Below are positions 8,354 through 17,654 of a DNA stretch of 64,000 nucleotides, in pieces. Location of the stretch: NCBI RefSeq assembly GCF_014062345.1, contig NZ_JACGLS010000001.1:248001-312000 (forward strand). Reading direction: 5' to 3'. This DNA is from Tenacibaculum pelagium (GTDB lineage Bacteria > Bacteroidota > Bacteroidia > Flavobacteriales > Flavobacteriaceae). Every line of letters begins with the position of its first letter. The first letter of the stretch is position 1. Below the pieces are notes generated by a model. That model saw nothing but the letters and a program-made list of their open reading frames with translations. It was not told the origin of the DNA and searched no databases. A program made the translations under genes and the position numbers.

Positions 8354-9637
8354 ATGCCTAAAAAAATTGGTTTAAAAGAAGCAATGTCTATCGGTATTGG
8401 CGGAATGGTTGGTGGTGGAATCTTCGCTGTACTTGGATTAGCAGCTGCATTAGCTAAGGGAGGAACTCCTATTTCGTTTTTAATTGCTGGTTTAATTGCC
8501 TTAATTACTTCATATAGCTATGTAAAATTATCTTTAAAATATCCAGATAGCGGAGGGACTGTTAAGTTTATAAATCAAGGATTTGGAATAACTGTTTTTA
8601 GTGGAGGAATTAATAACCTACTATGGTTTAGTTATATTATCATGCTATCTCTATACGCTTCTGCTTTTGGTTCTTATGCTCCAAATTTATTTCAATTGAC
8701 GAGTGATAAGGTTATTGATTCTCATATTTATGCTACTGCTATTGTACTTATTGCTGCGTTTATTAATTATTACAGCATTGTTGTTGTTGGAAAAATAGAA
8801 TCTTACGCAGTTATTATTAAACTAATTATATTATTAGGTTTTGTTGGTTTCGGACTGTATGGCTTATTTGGAAATCCACACTTAGAACAATTATCTCCTG
8901 AACACTGGGAATCTCCCTTCAAACTATTAACCGCCGGAATGGTGATTTTTGTAGCTTACGAAGGCTTTGAATTAATTGCCAATGCTGCTCCTGATATAGA
9001 AAACCCTGAAAAGAACATTCCGAGAGCCTATTATTGGTCAGTAATTTTTGTAATCTTTTTATACATAATAATAGCAGCAATCACTGTCGGCTCATTAGCA
9101 TTTAGCGATATTGCTACAGCTCAAGACTATGTACTGGCAGAAGCAGCAAAACCTATGTTAGGTAAAGCAGGGTTTACCATTATTACCATTGCTGCATTAA
9201 TTTCTACATTCTCAGCGATTAATGCTTCGCTTTATGGAGGAAGTAAAGTTAATTATGAAATAGCCGAAGATGACGAATTACCAAAGCAATTTACTTGTCA
9301 ACTATGGAATCAGCCCATAGGTTTATTAATTACTACGATAGCAACAATAATTTTAGTAAATACTTTAGAGTTGGAAAGTATTTCAACAGCAGGAAGTGTT
9401 GGATTTTTACTAATTTTTTCTATTGTAAACTTTACTGGATTTAAATTATCAAAACAAATCAACGGAAAAAATAGCATTCCTATTATTGGAGCGATTTTAT
9501 GTTTTTTAGCTATGATTGCCTTATTAATACAACATTACTCGACAAGTAAAACTGATGTATTCATAGCTATTGGAATTATTGCTTTTAGTTTTTTAGTTGA
9601 ATTTATTTACAAAAAAACTGAAGAAAAAAAAGTTTAA
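8354..9637 (+). CDS. APC-family amino acid permease
   Basis: A 427-residue membrane protein with about 12 hydrophobic segments. The first, with SIGIGGMVGGGIFAVLGLA, is the helix-breaking motif of the amino acid-polyamine-organocation superfamily, and FVAYEGFELIANAAPDIENP is the conserved TM6 to loop stretch. It should import an amino acid or related amine by proton or sodium symport; the substrate cannot be assigned. The stop codon abuts the ATG of the MscS-like gene (TAA-ATG with no gap), and yihY follows with a one-base overlap, so these three form one operon. Confidence 0.88.
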   Translation: MPKKIGLKEAMSIGIGGMVGGGIFAVLGLAAALAKGGTPISFLIAGLIALITSYSYVKLSLKYPDSGGTVKFINQGFGITVFSGGINNLLWFSYIIMLSLYASAFGSYAPNLFQLTSDKVIDSHIYATAIVLIAAFINYYSIVVVGKIESYAVIIKLIILLGFVGFGLYGLFGNPHLEQLSPEHWESPFKLLTAGMVIFVAYEGFELIANAAPDIENPEKNIPRAYYWSVIFVIFLYIIIAAITVGSLAFSDIATAQDYVLAEAAKPMLGKAGFTIITIAALISTFSAINASLYGGSKVNYEIAEDDELPKQFTCQLWNQPIGLLITTIATIILVNTLELESISTAGSVGFLLIFSIVNFTGFKLSKQINGKNSIPIIGAILCFLAMIALLIQHYSTSKTDVFIAIGIIAFSFLVEFIYKKTEEKKV

Positions 9638-10528
9638 ATGAACGAAGGAATTAAAAATATCAACAAAACACTTTTACAATGGAAAGATGAAGCTATTAAT
9701 TACTTACCAAAGATATTATTGGCTATTGTAGTTTTTCTTACTTTCTACTTTCTTGCTAAGTTTATTAGAAAATTTAGCATTCGATTTTATCAAAAATTAT
9801 TTAAAAGTAAACCTGAAGCTGTAGGTCTTATATCTTCGATAATTTATTTTATCATCCTATTAATGGGCACTTTTTTAACGCTTGAAGTTTTAGGTTTAGA
9901 AAGTGTACTTACAAAATTACTTGCTGGTGCTGGAATTGTTGGTATAGTAGCTGGTTTTGCCTTTAAAGACATAGCTTCTAATGCTTTTGCTGGATTTTTA
10001 TTAAATGTACAGCGTCCATTTAAAATTGGTGATTGGGTATCTCTTGATGAAACCTTTGGTACTATTCTAGAAATTGGTATGATTACCACATCGGTGAAAA
10101 CTATTTCGGGACAAGAAGTCTTTGTTCCTAATCAACTTATTTATAATAATACCTTTACCAACTACTCCACTTTTGGCAAACGGCGTGTTATTTTTAAAAG
10201 TGGAGTGTCTTATGGAGATGATCTAGACTTAGTAAGACGGGCATCATTAGAAGAGGTAGATAAAATTGAAGCTGTGTTAAAAAATGAAGTAATTGATTTT
10301 TATTTTACTGAAATAGCGAGTTCTACTTATAATTTTGAAGTTCGTTTTTGGATTAAATTCAATTATCAAAAAGATTATTTAAATGCCATGAACGAAATTA
10401 TTATGCGTATTAAAAAGCGTTTTGAACAAGAAGATATTTCTTTAGCCTATGCAGTTACTACGTTAGACTTTGGTGTAAAAGGAGGCGTGAATATTTTTGA
10501 TAAACCCATTGTTACAAGAACAGAATAA
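9638..10528 (+). CDS. MscS-family mechanosensitive channel
   Basis: A 296-residue small-conductance mechanosensitive channel. There are three N-terminal membrane segments (about residues 22-42, 66-86 and 92-112); the third has the glycine/alanine-packed helix LLAGAGIVGIVAGFAFKDIASN that lines the pore, followed by the beta domain with FKIGDWVSLDETFGTILEIG and the QEVFVPNQLIYNNTFTNYS block. It protects the cell from osmotic downshock in the inner membrane. It sits tightly between the APC permease and yihY genes. Confidence 0.92.
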   Translation: MNEGIKNINKTLLQWKDEAINYLPKILLAIVVFLTFYFLAKFIRKFSIRFYQKLFKSKPEAVGLISSIIYFIILLMGTFLTLEVLGLESVLTKLLAGAGIVGIVAGFAFKDIASNAFAGFLLNVQRPFKIGDWVSLDETFGTILEIGMITTSVKTISGQEVFVPNQLIYNNTFTNYSTFGKRRVIFKSGVSYGDDLDLVRRASLEEVDKIEAVLKNEVIDFYFTEIASSTYNFEVRFWIKFNYQKDYLNAMNEIIMRIKKRFEQEDISLAYAVTTLDFGVKGGVNIFDKPIVTRTE

Positions 10529-11397
10529 TGCTAACATTTTTCAAAAAAGTAGTTGACCATTTTTTCAATAGTAATACTTTTCAAAAAGGAGCTGCTTTAG
10601 CGTATTATGCAGTGTTTTCTATATTCCCAATCATTATTATAGTTATTTCAATATTAGGAATTGTTTTTGGTAAACAAGCAGTAACAGGAGAAGTTTTTCA
10701 TCAACTTAAAGATATTCTAGGAACAGAAGGAGCTACTCAAATACAAAATATTATAAAACAACAGCATGTTAATCATAATTCTATCATAACTACAATTGTA
10801 GGGTTTGCTACTTTAATATTAAGTGCCTCTGGTATGTTTAGTCAAATACATAATGCTTTTAATAATATTTGGAATATTAAATCAAAACCTAAAAACAGCA
10901 TTATTCGTTATTTCACTAAGCATCTTTCTTCTTTTGGACTCTTAATGCTTTTGTTTTTTACGCTAATAGTAAGTACTTCTGTTAATGCTTTTTTAATGAA
11001 ACATTCCGATCGCTTACATAGTGATTATAGAATATCTTTTTTATATGAACATTTTTCCTCTTTTATCGTCATTGCTATTTTATTTGCAATTATGTTTAAG
11101 TTTTTAGGAGATGCTAAAGTTAATTGGAAACCTGCGATTTTAAGTGGTTTATTCACAGCATTCCTATTTATCTTAGGGAAAATTGGGATAGCAATAGTTA
11201 TTGGTAAAAGTCATTTATCTACAACTTTTGGGTCAGCAAGTATTTTAGCATTAATAATGCTTTGGGTGTATTACCTTTCACAGATTATATTTTTAGGAGC
11301 TTCTTTTTTAAAAGTTTTATGCGATAAAATGAAACTACCTATTTTACCTAATCAAGATGCTGTAAAAATTGTACAACAAGAAATAAATAATAGCTAG
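10528..11397 (+). CDS. YihY/UPF0761 family membrane protein
   Basis: A 289-residue inner-membrane protein with six membrane segments, of the YihY (once called BrkB or ribonuclease BN) family. The family marks are the N-terminal GAALAYYAVFSIFPIIIIVIS, the middle SASGMFSQIHNAFNNIWNIK, and the C-terminal FGSASILALIMLWVYYLSQIIFLGA. Its function is not firmly known. It overlaps the MscS gene by one base (TAATG) and is the last gene of this operon. Confidence 0.9.
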   Translation: MLTFFKKVVDHFFNSNTFQKGAALAYYAVFSIFPIIIIVISILGIVFGKQAVTGEVFHQLKDILGTEGATQIQNIIKQQHVNHNSIITTIVGFATLILSASGMFSQIHNAFNNIWNIKSKPKNSIIRYFTKHLSSFGLLMLLFFTLIVSTSVNAFLMKHSDRLHSDYRISFLYEHFSSFIVIAILFAIMFKFLGDAKVNWKPAILSGLFTAFLFILGKIGIAIVIGKSHLSTTFGSASILALIMLWVYYLSQIIFLGASFLKVLCDKMKLPILPNQDAVKIVQQEINNS

Positions 11398-11437
11398 AAG
11401 GTCTTATTCTTGATAAAAAATTAAAGTAAATAACTGT

Positions 11438-12187
11438 TTATACTTTCTTTAAATTATTAATCATTGATAATGCCACGTACATTATAATTATTAATGGAAT
11501 CGCTACAAATTTTAATACAACTAGTATTAAAATTGATATTAATAAAAACACATACTTTAAAACATTCTCTTTAAATCCGTAGGTTTTAAACTTTAAGGCA
11601 AATAAAGGAATTTCAGCATTCATTAAAAAAGTTAACAACACTGTTATTAGTATTAAAAAATACTGATTATGAATAATATCTAAATAAAATGATTGTGCTG
11701 AAAACTCAGCAATTAACGGTAACGAAATAACAAATAGAGTCATTGCTGGAGTTGGTATACCTATAAAAGAATCTGATTGGCGGGTATCAATATTAAAATT
11801 TGCTAATCGATAACAGGCTCCTAGAGTTAACAACAAGCCTATATATGGTAAGTAACTCCCTGTTGATTCGTACATATCAATTCCAAAATAACCTGCTGCA
11901 TCAATATTTAAAGCATTAACTAACAACTGCAACATAACAATACCAGGCACTACTCCACTAGTTACCATATCTGCTAAACTATCTAACTGTTTACCAAGCT
12001 CTCCTTGTACATTTAATATTCGAGCAGCAAAACCATCAAAAAAATCAAATCCTATACCTGTAGCTACTAAAATTGCTGTAGTAACAAAGTCTCCTTTTAT
12101 TGCAAAAATTATTGCAATTGTACCACACAATAAGTTTCCTAAGGTTAATAAATTAGGAATGTGTTTTTTAATATTCATAGTATTCAA
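11438..12187 (-). CDS. pssA: CDP-diacylglycerol--serine O-phosphatidyltransferase
   Basis: A 249-residue integral membrane enzyme of the CDP-alcohol phosphatidyltransferase family. The full catalytic motif DG-x2-AR-x8-G-x3-D-x3-D is present in DGFAARILNVQGELGKQLDS and the following LAD, near residues 51-74. The IPTPAMTLFVISLPL stretch and the length are typical of PssA of Bacteroidota, which makes phosphatidylserine, the precursor of phosphatidylethanolamine. A second in-frame ATG three codons in could be the true start. The minus strand reads TATTTTCG, a near-consensus -7 element, just upstream. Confidence 0.88.
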   Translation of the reverse strand: MNTMNIKKHIPNLLTLGNLLCGTIAIIFAIKGDFVTTAILVATGIGFDFFDGFAARILNVQGELGKQLDSLADMVTSGVVPGIVMLQLLVNALNIDAAGYFGIDMYESTGSYLPYIGLLLTLGACYRLANFNIDTRQSDSFIGIPTPAMTLFVISLPLIAEFSAQSFYLDIIHNQYFLILITVLLTFLMNAEIPLFALKFKTYGFKENVLKYVFLLISILILVVLKFVAIPLIIIMYVALSMINNLKKV

Positions 12188-12284
12188 TATTTGAAGCGAA
12201 AATAAGAAATCATTTTATGAGTTTTACATTTTAGGTATTTTTTGTCATATTTGTTATTAATCATACTAAATTTCAATTTTAAAT

Positions 12285-12674
12285 ATGACTTTCTCAACTT
12301 CTTTTATCAAAAAATTCTCTTGGTTTACAATTATAGTCGCTATTTTATATATTATTGGTGAAGGTTATTTTATGTTTCTATATGGACAACCTCATTTACA
12401 TACATTAGCTGACTTAATTGCTGTACTGTTATTATTTTTTGGAGGGATTATGACTTTAAAGTATAATAACTTAGGAATTATTTGTGGTGCTTGGGGATAT
12501 AGTTTTTGTATAAATTACAGAACTTGGGTTTGGAGGTATTACGCTAAAATTGAAGGAGTTTCAGATGCTAGTACAGATAATGTAGGTAATATTTTGTTTT
12601 TCCTGCTATTATTTTCTTTTATAGCTTTTTTAATTTCTATTTTATTAAATCTACCTAAAACAAAAATTAAATAA
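12285..12674 (+). CDS. Small four-helix membrane protein, unknown
   Basis: I do not recognise this 129-residue protein. It has four hydrophobic segments (about residues 12-32, 38-55, 61-75 and 103-122), a conserved-looking WGYSFCINYRTWVWRYY stretch between the third and fourth, and a lysine-rich tail, so it is an inner-membrane protein. Its stop overlaps the start of the YheT-like hydrolase gene (TAATG), which indicates one transcript. No function is proposed. Confidence 0.6.
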   Translation: MTFSTSFIKKFSWFTIIVAILYIIGEGYFMFLYGQPHLHTLADLIAVLLLFFGGIMTLKYNNLGIICGAWGYSFCINYRTWVWRYYAKIEGVSDASTDNVGNILFFLLLFSFIAFLISILLNLPKTKIK

Positions 12675-13648
12675 TGCCTATTTTAACTAGCGATTTTAAT
12701 CCAAGTTTGCCTTTTAAAAGTGCTCACTTTAATACAGTATATCGTCCTTTATTTATGAAGGATACGATTGATTATGAGCGAAAAAGAATTACAACTTGGG
12801 ATCATGATTTTATTGATTTAGATTTTTCATTTATAGGCTCAAATTCTATTGTATTATTGATTCATGGGTTAGAAGGAAGTTCACAATCTAATTATATGAT
12901 TACCAACGCTAACCATTTAAACAACTTAGGATTTGATACTGTTTGTATGAATTTAAGAGGTTGTAGCGGTGAGGATAATTTATTGTTAGAAACCTATCAT
13001 AGTGGAAAAACTGATGATGTTTATTTTATCGTAAATCATTTAATTTCAAATTATAAATATGATAATATTATCATGCTTGGATTTAGTTTAGGTGGTAACT
13101 TAACTTTAAAATATTTAGGCGAATACGATACACCTTCAGTTATAAAAGGAGGAATAGCGGTTTCAGTCCCTATTGATTTAACAACTTCCCAAGCTGAGTT
13201 AACGAAACTTAAAAACAAAGTATATCTTAATGAGTTTCTAAGAACTATGAAGCTTAAATTATTAGAAAAAGCTGAGAAATTTCCTGATTACAAACTAAAT
13301 AAAGATTTATTATTTAAAGCTACAAAATTCCGCCATTTAGAAAAACAATATACAGTTCCTGTTTTTGGTTTTGAAAGTTCAGAGGATTATTGGTTAAAGG
13401 CTAGCGCCAAACCTTTTATTCCAGAAATAACAGTTCCTACACTACTCATAAACGCTTTAGATGATAGTTTTTTATCAAAAGAATGCTTCCCTATAGAGGA
13501 AGCTAAAAACTTATCAAAATTCCATTTATTAACTCCAGATTATGGTGGACATGTTGGTTTTATGTCTTCATTTACAAATACAGAAAATTATTGGCTAGAA
13601 CAGAAAATTGGTCAGTTTATAAAACAGCAAATTGGAATTCAATTTTAA
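12674..13648 (+). CDS. YheT-family alpha/beta hydrolase
   Basis: A 324-residue alpha/beta hydrolase of the YheT/embryogenesis-associated EMB8-like family. The oxyanion region is LIHGLEGSSQSNYM, the nucleophile serine is in GFSLGGNLTLKYLGE, the acid is in LINALDDSFLS and the histidine in PDYGGHVGF. The family acts as carboxylesterase or lipase with unclear natural substrates. The protein has no signal peptide and should be cytoplasmic. It overlaps the small membrane protein gene by one base. Confidence 0.87.
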   Translation: MPILTSDFNPSLPFKSAHFNTVYRPLFMKDTIDYERKRITTWDHDFIDLDFSFIGSNSIVLLIHGLEGSSQSNYMITNANHLNNLGFDTVCMNLRGCSGEDNLLLETYHSGKTDDVYFIVNHLISNYKYDNIIMLGFSLGGNLTLKYLGEYDTPSVIKGGIAVSVPIDLTTSQAELTKLKNKVYLNEFLRTMKLKLLEKAEKFPDYKLNKDLLFKATKFRHLEKQYTVPVFGFESSEDYWLKASAKPFIPEITVPTLLINALDDSFLSKECFPIEEAKNLSKFHLLTPDYGGHVGFMSSFTNTENYWLEQKIGQFIKQQIGIQF

Positions 13649-13723
13649 AATATTAGTTCATAAAACTAATGAATTCTTAATTAAGATTTAGATATTTGTA
13701 AGCATCTAATTTAGATAACAATT

Positions 13724-14908
13724 ATGATTAAAAAACACATTACCTTATTAGTTTTAGTACTTTGGAGTATCTTATCTTTTTCTCAAACTTCAAGTACGCT
13801 AAGTTTATCTAAATTTTCACAAATAAGTATTATTACTTCGGGTCCTGGTGAAGCTTTGTATGAAAAATTTGGTCATACAGCTATTAGAGTTAAAGACCCT
13901 ATGCTGCAATTAGATTTAATCTATAATTATGGGATTATCAATTTTGAAAACCCTAATTTTTATATTGATTTTACTAAAGGTTTTATGAAATATAAGTTAG
14001 CTCGATATCCTTTTTATTTAGCCTTAAAAAGCTCACAAAAAGATAAACGTTGGGTTAAAGAACAAGTACTTAATCTAACTGAGAAGCAAAAAAATAAAGT
14101 TTTTCAATTTTTAGAAATAAATGCAGCTCCCAAAAACGCGAGTTATTTTTATGATCCTTTTTTTGATAATTGTGCAACTAAACCTCGTGATATTATTCAA
14201 AAAGTTTTAGGCAAAAACTTAGTTTTTAAAGATAGTTTTGTTAAAAATGACTTATCTATTAGACAATTAATGAATAGAGAAATTCACCCAAATACTTGGG
14301 GAAGTTTAGGTATAAACATTGCTTTAGGGAGTAAATTAGATAAAATTGCTTCACCTACCGAATATTTATATCTCCCAGATTATGTTTTTGAAGCTTTACA
14401 AGAATCAAAAGTTAAGAAGAATAATAAAGAAGAAAACTTAATTTCAAAAACGAATACTTTATTAGATTTTAAAGAAAAAGAATCTAACCCTGATTTAATA
14501 TCACCTTTCTGGGTAATTCTATTATTATCAATAATAGGAATATTTATAACTTATAAAGATTACACAAAGAATAAAAGAAGTAAATGGTTAGATTTTTTAA
14601 TTCTATTTATTACTGGGATATTTGGAGTCTTAATTCTATTTCTTTGGTTTTTCACCAATCACTCAACAGCGCCAAATAATTTTAATTTCTTATGGGCATT
14701 TGCCCCTAACCTAGTTATTTCTTTTGTTTTATTAAAGAGTAATTTACCAAAGTGGGTTAATTTATATTTTAAAATGACTCTTATTTTACTTTCTTTAATA
14801 CCTCTTATTTGGGTTGTTAAAATACAGTTATTCTCTTATACACTAATTCCTTTCTTTATTTTCTTAGGAATTCGTTATTGGTTTTTACAAAAAACTTTGA
14901 ATCGCTAA
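13724..14908 (+). CDS. DUF4105 (Lnb-type) membrane protein
   Basis: A 394-residue protein with a signal peptide (residues 1-20, ending SFSQ), a periplasmic DUF4105 domain (about residues 28-230) and five C-terminal membrane segments (from about residue 258). Marks of the domain are SIITSGPGEALYEKFGHTAIRV, with its histidine, and DPFFDNCATKPRDII, with its cysteine; in Lnb lipoprotein N-acyltransferases of Gram-positive bacteria a related domain carries the Cys-His active site. A role in lipoprotein or envelope acyl transfer is therefore possible but is inference. Its 3' end overlaps the convergent aroQ by 24 bases. Confidence 0.72.
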   Translation: MIKKHITLLVLVLWSILSFSQTSSTLSLSKFSQISIITSGPGEALYEKFGHTAIRVKDPMLQLDLIYNYGIINFENPNFYIDFTKGFMKYKLARYPFYLALKSSQKDKRWVKEQVLNLTEKQKNKVFQFLEINAAPKNASYFYDPFFDNCATKPRDIIQKVLGKNLVFKDSFVKNDLSIRQLMNREIHPNTWGSLGINIALGSKLDKIASPTEYLYLPDYVFEALQESKVKKNNKEENLISKTNTLLDFKEKESNPDLISPFWVILLLSIIGIFITYKDYTKNKRSKWLDFLILFITGIFGVLILFLWFFTNHSTAPNNFNFLWAFAPNLVISFVLLKSNLPKWVNLYFKMTLILLSLIPLIWVVKIQLFSYTLIPFFIFLGIRYWFLQKTLNR

Positions 14909-15301
14909 TTCATAGCTCTGCAAACCAAAACCAGTTATTACTCCTCTTGCATTTGGAGCAATATAACTTACATGACGAAATTCTTCTCGAGAATGTACAT
15001 TGGATATATGCACTTCTATAACAGGAGTTTCAATACCTTTAACAGCATCTCCTATGCCTACTGATGTATGCGTATAAGCAGCTGCATTTAAAATAACACC
15101 ATCGTAATCGAAACCAATTTCGTGTAATTTATCAATCAACTCTCCTTCAATATTAGATTGATAATATTCTAATTGAATATTAGTGTACTTATCTTTTAAT
15201 GCTTTAAAAAAGTCTTCAAAAGAATTAGCTCCGTAAATTTCGGGTTCTCTCTTACCTAATAAATTTAAGTTAGGTCCGTTGATTATAATCAGTTTCTTCA
15301 T
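14885..15301 (-). CDS. aroQ: Type II 3-dehydroquinate dehydratase
   Basis: A 138-residue type II dehydroquinase, the third enzyme of the shikimate pathway. The N-terminal IINGPNLNLLGKREPEIYG holds the catalytic-loop arginine and the tyrosine; ILNAAAYTHTSVGIGDA holds the key asparagine; and VIEVHISNVHSREEFRHVS holds the histidine pair. The length is standard. It ends inside the 3' end of the convergent DUF4105 gene, and xerD lies about 1.4 kb away behind two small outer-membrane protein genes. Confidence 0.95.
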   Translation of the reverse strand: MKKLIIINGPNLNLLGKREPEIYGANSFEDFFKALKDKYTNIQLEYYQSNIEGELIDKLHEIGFDYDGVILNAAAYTHTSVGIGDAVKGIETPVIEVHISNVHSREEFRHVSYIAPNARGVITGFGLQSYELAIQSFL

Positions 15302-15350
15302 ACTAGTTATTTCTGAAAAGTAAAAATACTGTTTTTAAATTTTAAGTATA

Positions 15351-15382
15351 AAAAAAAGGAAGCAATAAATTGCTTCCTTTTT
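15351..15382 (-). terminator. Terminator of the outer-membrane protein gene at 15403
   Basis: GGAAGCAAT at 15358-15366 pairs with ATTGCTTCC at 15369-15377, flanked by A and T runs. It lies about 20 bases beyond the stop of the minus-strand gene and reads into T residues on that strand. Confidence 0.75.
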
Positions 15383-15402
15383 CTCTTATTATCCTTATCA
15401 AT

Positions 15403-15906
15403 TTAAAAGTATAATGCAAAACCGATTAATCCTTGAAATAAACCTTCTTGACCATCTTCAATACCAACATTATATCTTACTGCTGGCTTAATACTAACAT
15501 TTTCTCCTAAAAAATAAACATAACCAGCCTGTAAACCTAACCAATTTACACTATTCCCATCAGATGAAGCTCCTGTAAAATCAATCCCTACTGGAAACTG
15601 ACCTCCTAAATAATACTCAGCTCCTACTTTATAAGTAAAAGTTCCTTTAGTAAAAGAAGAGTCTCCATACCCTAAACCTCCTTTAATTGCGAAGTTTTCT
15701 GCTATAAAATAACCTCCGTCTAAGCCTAAAGACCAAGCTGTATTTCCATCAGAAGATGCTAAAGAAAATGCTGTGCTTCCTCTTGTAGCTGACCCTGTAT
15801 TTGCTTCAATCACCCATTTTCCTTTTGCTGTTTGTCCATTAATCTCCTGTGCATTTGCACTAAAACCAAATGCTACCATAGCAATTACTAATAATATTTT
15901 TTTCAT
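15403..15906 (-). CDS. Small outer-membrane beta-barrel protein
   Basis: A 167-residue protein with a clear signal peptide (residues 1-19, ANA-QE). The mature part alternates hydrophobic and polar residues (AWSLGLDGGYFIAENFAIKG, KVGAEYYLGGQFPVGIDFTG) and ends in a phenylalanine, LIGFALYF, the usual C-terminal signal of outer-membrane barrels; eight strands are likely. It resembles OmpW/OmpX-like or porin-family small barrels in general, and I cannot name the family. A second barrel gene with an almost identical signal peptide lies directly upstream on the same strand; each has its own terminator. Confidence 0.7.
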   Translation of the reverse strand: MKKILLVIAMVAFGFSANAQEINGQTAKGKWVIEANTGSATRGSTAFSLASSDGNTAWSLGLDGGYFIAENFAIKGGLGYGDSSFTKGTFTYKVGAEYYLGGQFPVGIDFTGASSDGNSVNWLGLQAGYVYFLGENVSIKPAVRYNVGIEDGQEGLFQGLIGFALYF

Positions 15907-16027
15907 AATTTTTTATTTTATTACTACGAAAATAATTTAAAAACCCAATTACACAATGTTAATTATATACTTTATTTCTCCTAAAAAAACAATCATCTAA
16001 TTACCAAGTCGTTATATTATTTAATAA

Positions 16028-16057
16028 AAAAAGGAAACAATTTCTTGCTTCCTTTTT
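16028..16057 (-). terminator. Terminator of the outer-membrane protein gene at 16077
   Basis: Arms at 16028-16040 and 16045-16057 pair over 13 bases around a TTTC loop. On the plus strand there is one A.C mismatch, while on the minus strand the same position is a G.U pair, which points to use on the minus strand. Confidence 0.75.
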
Positions 16058-16076
16058 AAGTTATATTTTGATTTAA

Positions 16077-16607
16077 TTACCAAGCGTAACCTAAAGATAA
16101 ACCTAATTTAGGTAAGAAACCTTCAATACCAGTTGAAGATATAGAACCACTTGTAGAAATTGATGCATATTGAGCTCCAAAGTTTAAATCTAATGCAAAA
16201 CCAGAATCTCCTCCACCAAATACCCATTGGTATCCAGCAACTGCTCCAGCACCAAAGAAAGAAAAATCTCCAGACTCACCTGCAGAATCTAAAGAAGTTG
16301 TAGAGTAAGATACTACTGGTGCAGCATACCATCCTCTTGGAGTATTATCTGCAAAATAAAATTTATACTTTCCTTCAGCTCCGAAACCATTAGATTTAGC
16401 ATCAACCTGACCTCCTGTTGTATTAACTTTTAAACTTGAATAAGCAACAGCTAATTCAATCGAACTGTTATCAGAAACAACTCTTTCATAACCTACTTCA
16501 AAAGATCCAAAAGCTAAAGCTAAAGGGTTAGCTTTAATTACATTTTTTTGCGCATTTGCTGTAAAAGCTCCTGCTACCATAGCAACTACTAATAATAATT
16601 TTTTCAT
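16077..16607 (-). CDS. Small outer-membrane beta-barrel protein
   Basis: A 176-residue protein with a signal peptide (residues 1-19, ANA-QK) and a barrel-like mature part rich in glycine, serine and aromatic residues (GYERVVSDNSSIELAVAYSS, GWYAAPVVSYSTTS). It ends in LGLSLGYAW, a typical terminal strand with a final aromatic residue. It is probably an eight-stranded outer-membrane protein of the DUF3575-like or OmpA-barrel type; I cannot be more exact. The signal peptide matches that of the neighbouring gene at 15403 nearly residue for residue, but the mature parts differ, so if they come from a duplication it is old. Confidence 0.7.
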   Translation of the reverse strand: MKKLLLVVAMVAGAFTANAQKNVIKANPLALAFGSFEVGYERVVSDNSSIELAVAYSSLKVNTTGGQVDAKSNGFGAEGKYKFYFADNTPRGWYAAPVVSYSTTSLDSAGESGDFSFFGAGAVAGYQWVFGGGDSGFALDLNFGAQYASISTSGSISSTGIEGFLPKLGLSLGYAW

Positions 16608-16706
16608 GATTTTTTTTAATTTATAATTATAAGTTTGTTTTGCTAAAATAAATTTATTTTTAACTTCGGCATAAGTTTTTTTTAAAAAAAAAGCATATAA
16701 AAAATA

Positions 16707-17627
16707 ATGATCTGGAAATCAACCCTATATGATTACTCTAATTTTCTTAAACTAGAAAGAGGACTCTCTAAAAACTCTATTTCTAGTTACCAAAGAGATA
16801 TTAAAAAGCTAGTTTTATTCTTAGAATCTACAAATAATAATGTATCCCCTACTCATATCAATTCGGAAAACATTCAGCAATTCATTTATAACGCTAGTAA
16901 AAGTATTAATTCAAGAAGTCAGGCTCGTTTAATATCTGGATTGCGTAGTTTTTTTGATTATTTAGTTTTTGAAGATTATCGAAAAGATAACCCAACAGAT
17001 TTAATTGAAAGCCCTAACATAACTAGAAAATTACCAGATACACTTGAAAAGGAAGAAGTAGATAATTTAATAGCTGCTATCGATTTAAGCAACCCCCAAG
17101 GAGAACGCAACAAAACCATTATTGAAACTATTTACAGTTGTGGATTACGTGTAAGTGAACTAATTAATTTACAACTATCAGATTTATTTTTTGACGAAGG
17201 TTATATCCGTGTTTTAGGGAAAGGAAACAAATACCGTTTTGTACCTATACATATAACTACCATTCTTCGATTAAATTTTTATACCAGAGAAATTCGTTCT
17301 CGAATTACACCTAAAGAAAATGAAGAAGATATTGTTTTTTTAAACAGAAGAGGAAAACGACTAACTAGACAAATGATTTTTATAATTTTAAAAGAGTTAG
17401 CAATAAAAACCAACCTTAAAAAGAGTATTGGTCCACACACATTACGTCATTCTTTTGCTACCTATTTATTAAAAAACGGAGCAGATTTACGTGTAATTCA
17501 ACAATTGTTAGGTCATGAAAGTATAACAACAACAGAAATTTATGTGCATTTAGACACTAGTTATCTTCAAGAAGTTGTTGATATGCATCACCCTAGAAGT
17601 AGTTTAAATTTAAAAGAAGAAGAATAA
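16707..17627 (+). CDS. xerD: Tyrosine recombinase XerD
   Basis: A 306-residue site-specific recombinase that resolves chromosome dimers at dif with XerC and FtsK. The SAM-like core-binding domain is residues 1-95 and the catalytic domain follows, with Arg148 in CGLRVSEL, Lys172 in GKGNKYRF, His244 and Arg247 in HTLRHSFATY, His270 in LLGHESITTTEIY and the nucleophile Tyr279. All six catalytic residues are present. The length, and the position next to aroQ as in other flavobacteria, mark it as the housekeeping enzyme and not a mobile-element integrase; no attachment site or cargo is seen. Confidence 0.92.
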   Translation: MIWKSTLYDYSNFLKLERGLSKNSISSYQRDIKKLVLFLESTNNNVSPTHINSENIQQFIYNASKSINSRSQARLISGLRSFFDYLVFEDYRKDNPTDLIESPNITRKLPDTLEKEEVDNLIAAIDLSNPQGERNKTIIETIYSCGLRVSELINLQLSDLFFDEGYIRVLGKGNKYRFVPIHITTILRLNFYTREIRSRITPKENEEDIVFLNRRGKRLTRQMIFIILKELAIKTNLKKSIGPHTLRHSFATYLLKNGADLRVIQQLLGHESITTTEIYVHLDTSYLQEVVDMHHPRSSLNLKEEE

Positions 17628-17654
17628 TTTACGAAACTATCGGGTACAAAAAAA

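Noticed and set aside
13653-13671. ATTAGTT/AACTAAT hairpin after the YheT-like gene
   Set aside because: Short AT-only stem without a T run; probably chance in AT-rich DNA.
16707-17627. Tyrosine recombinase as a sign of an integrated element
   Set aside because: Motifs, length and position beside aroQ fit chromosomal XerD; no attachment repeats, cargo or tRNA target were seen.
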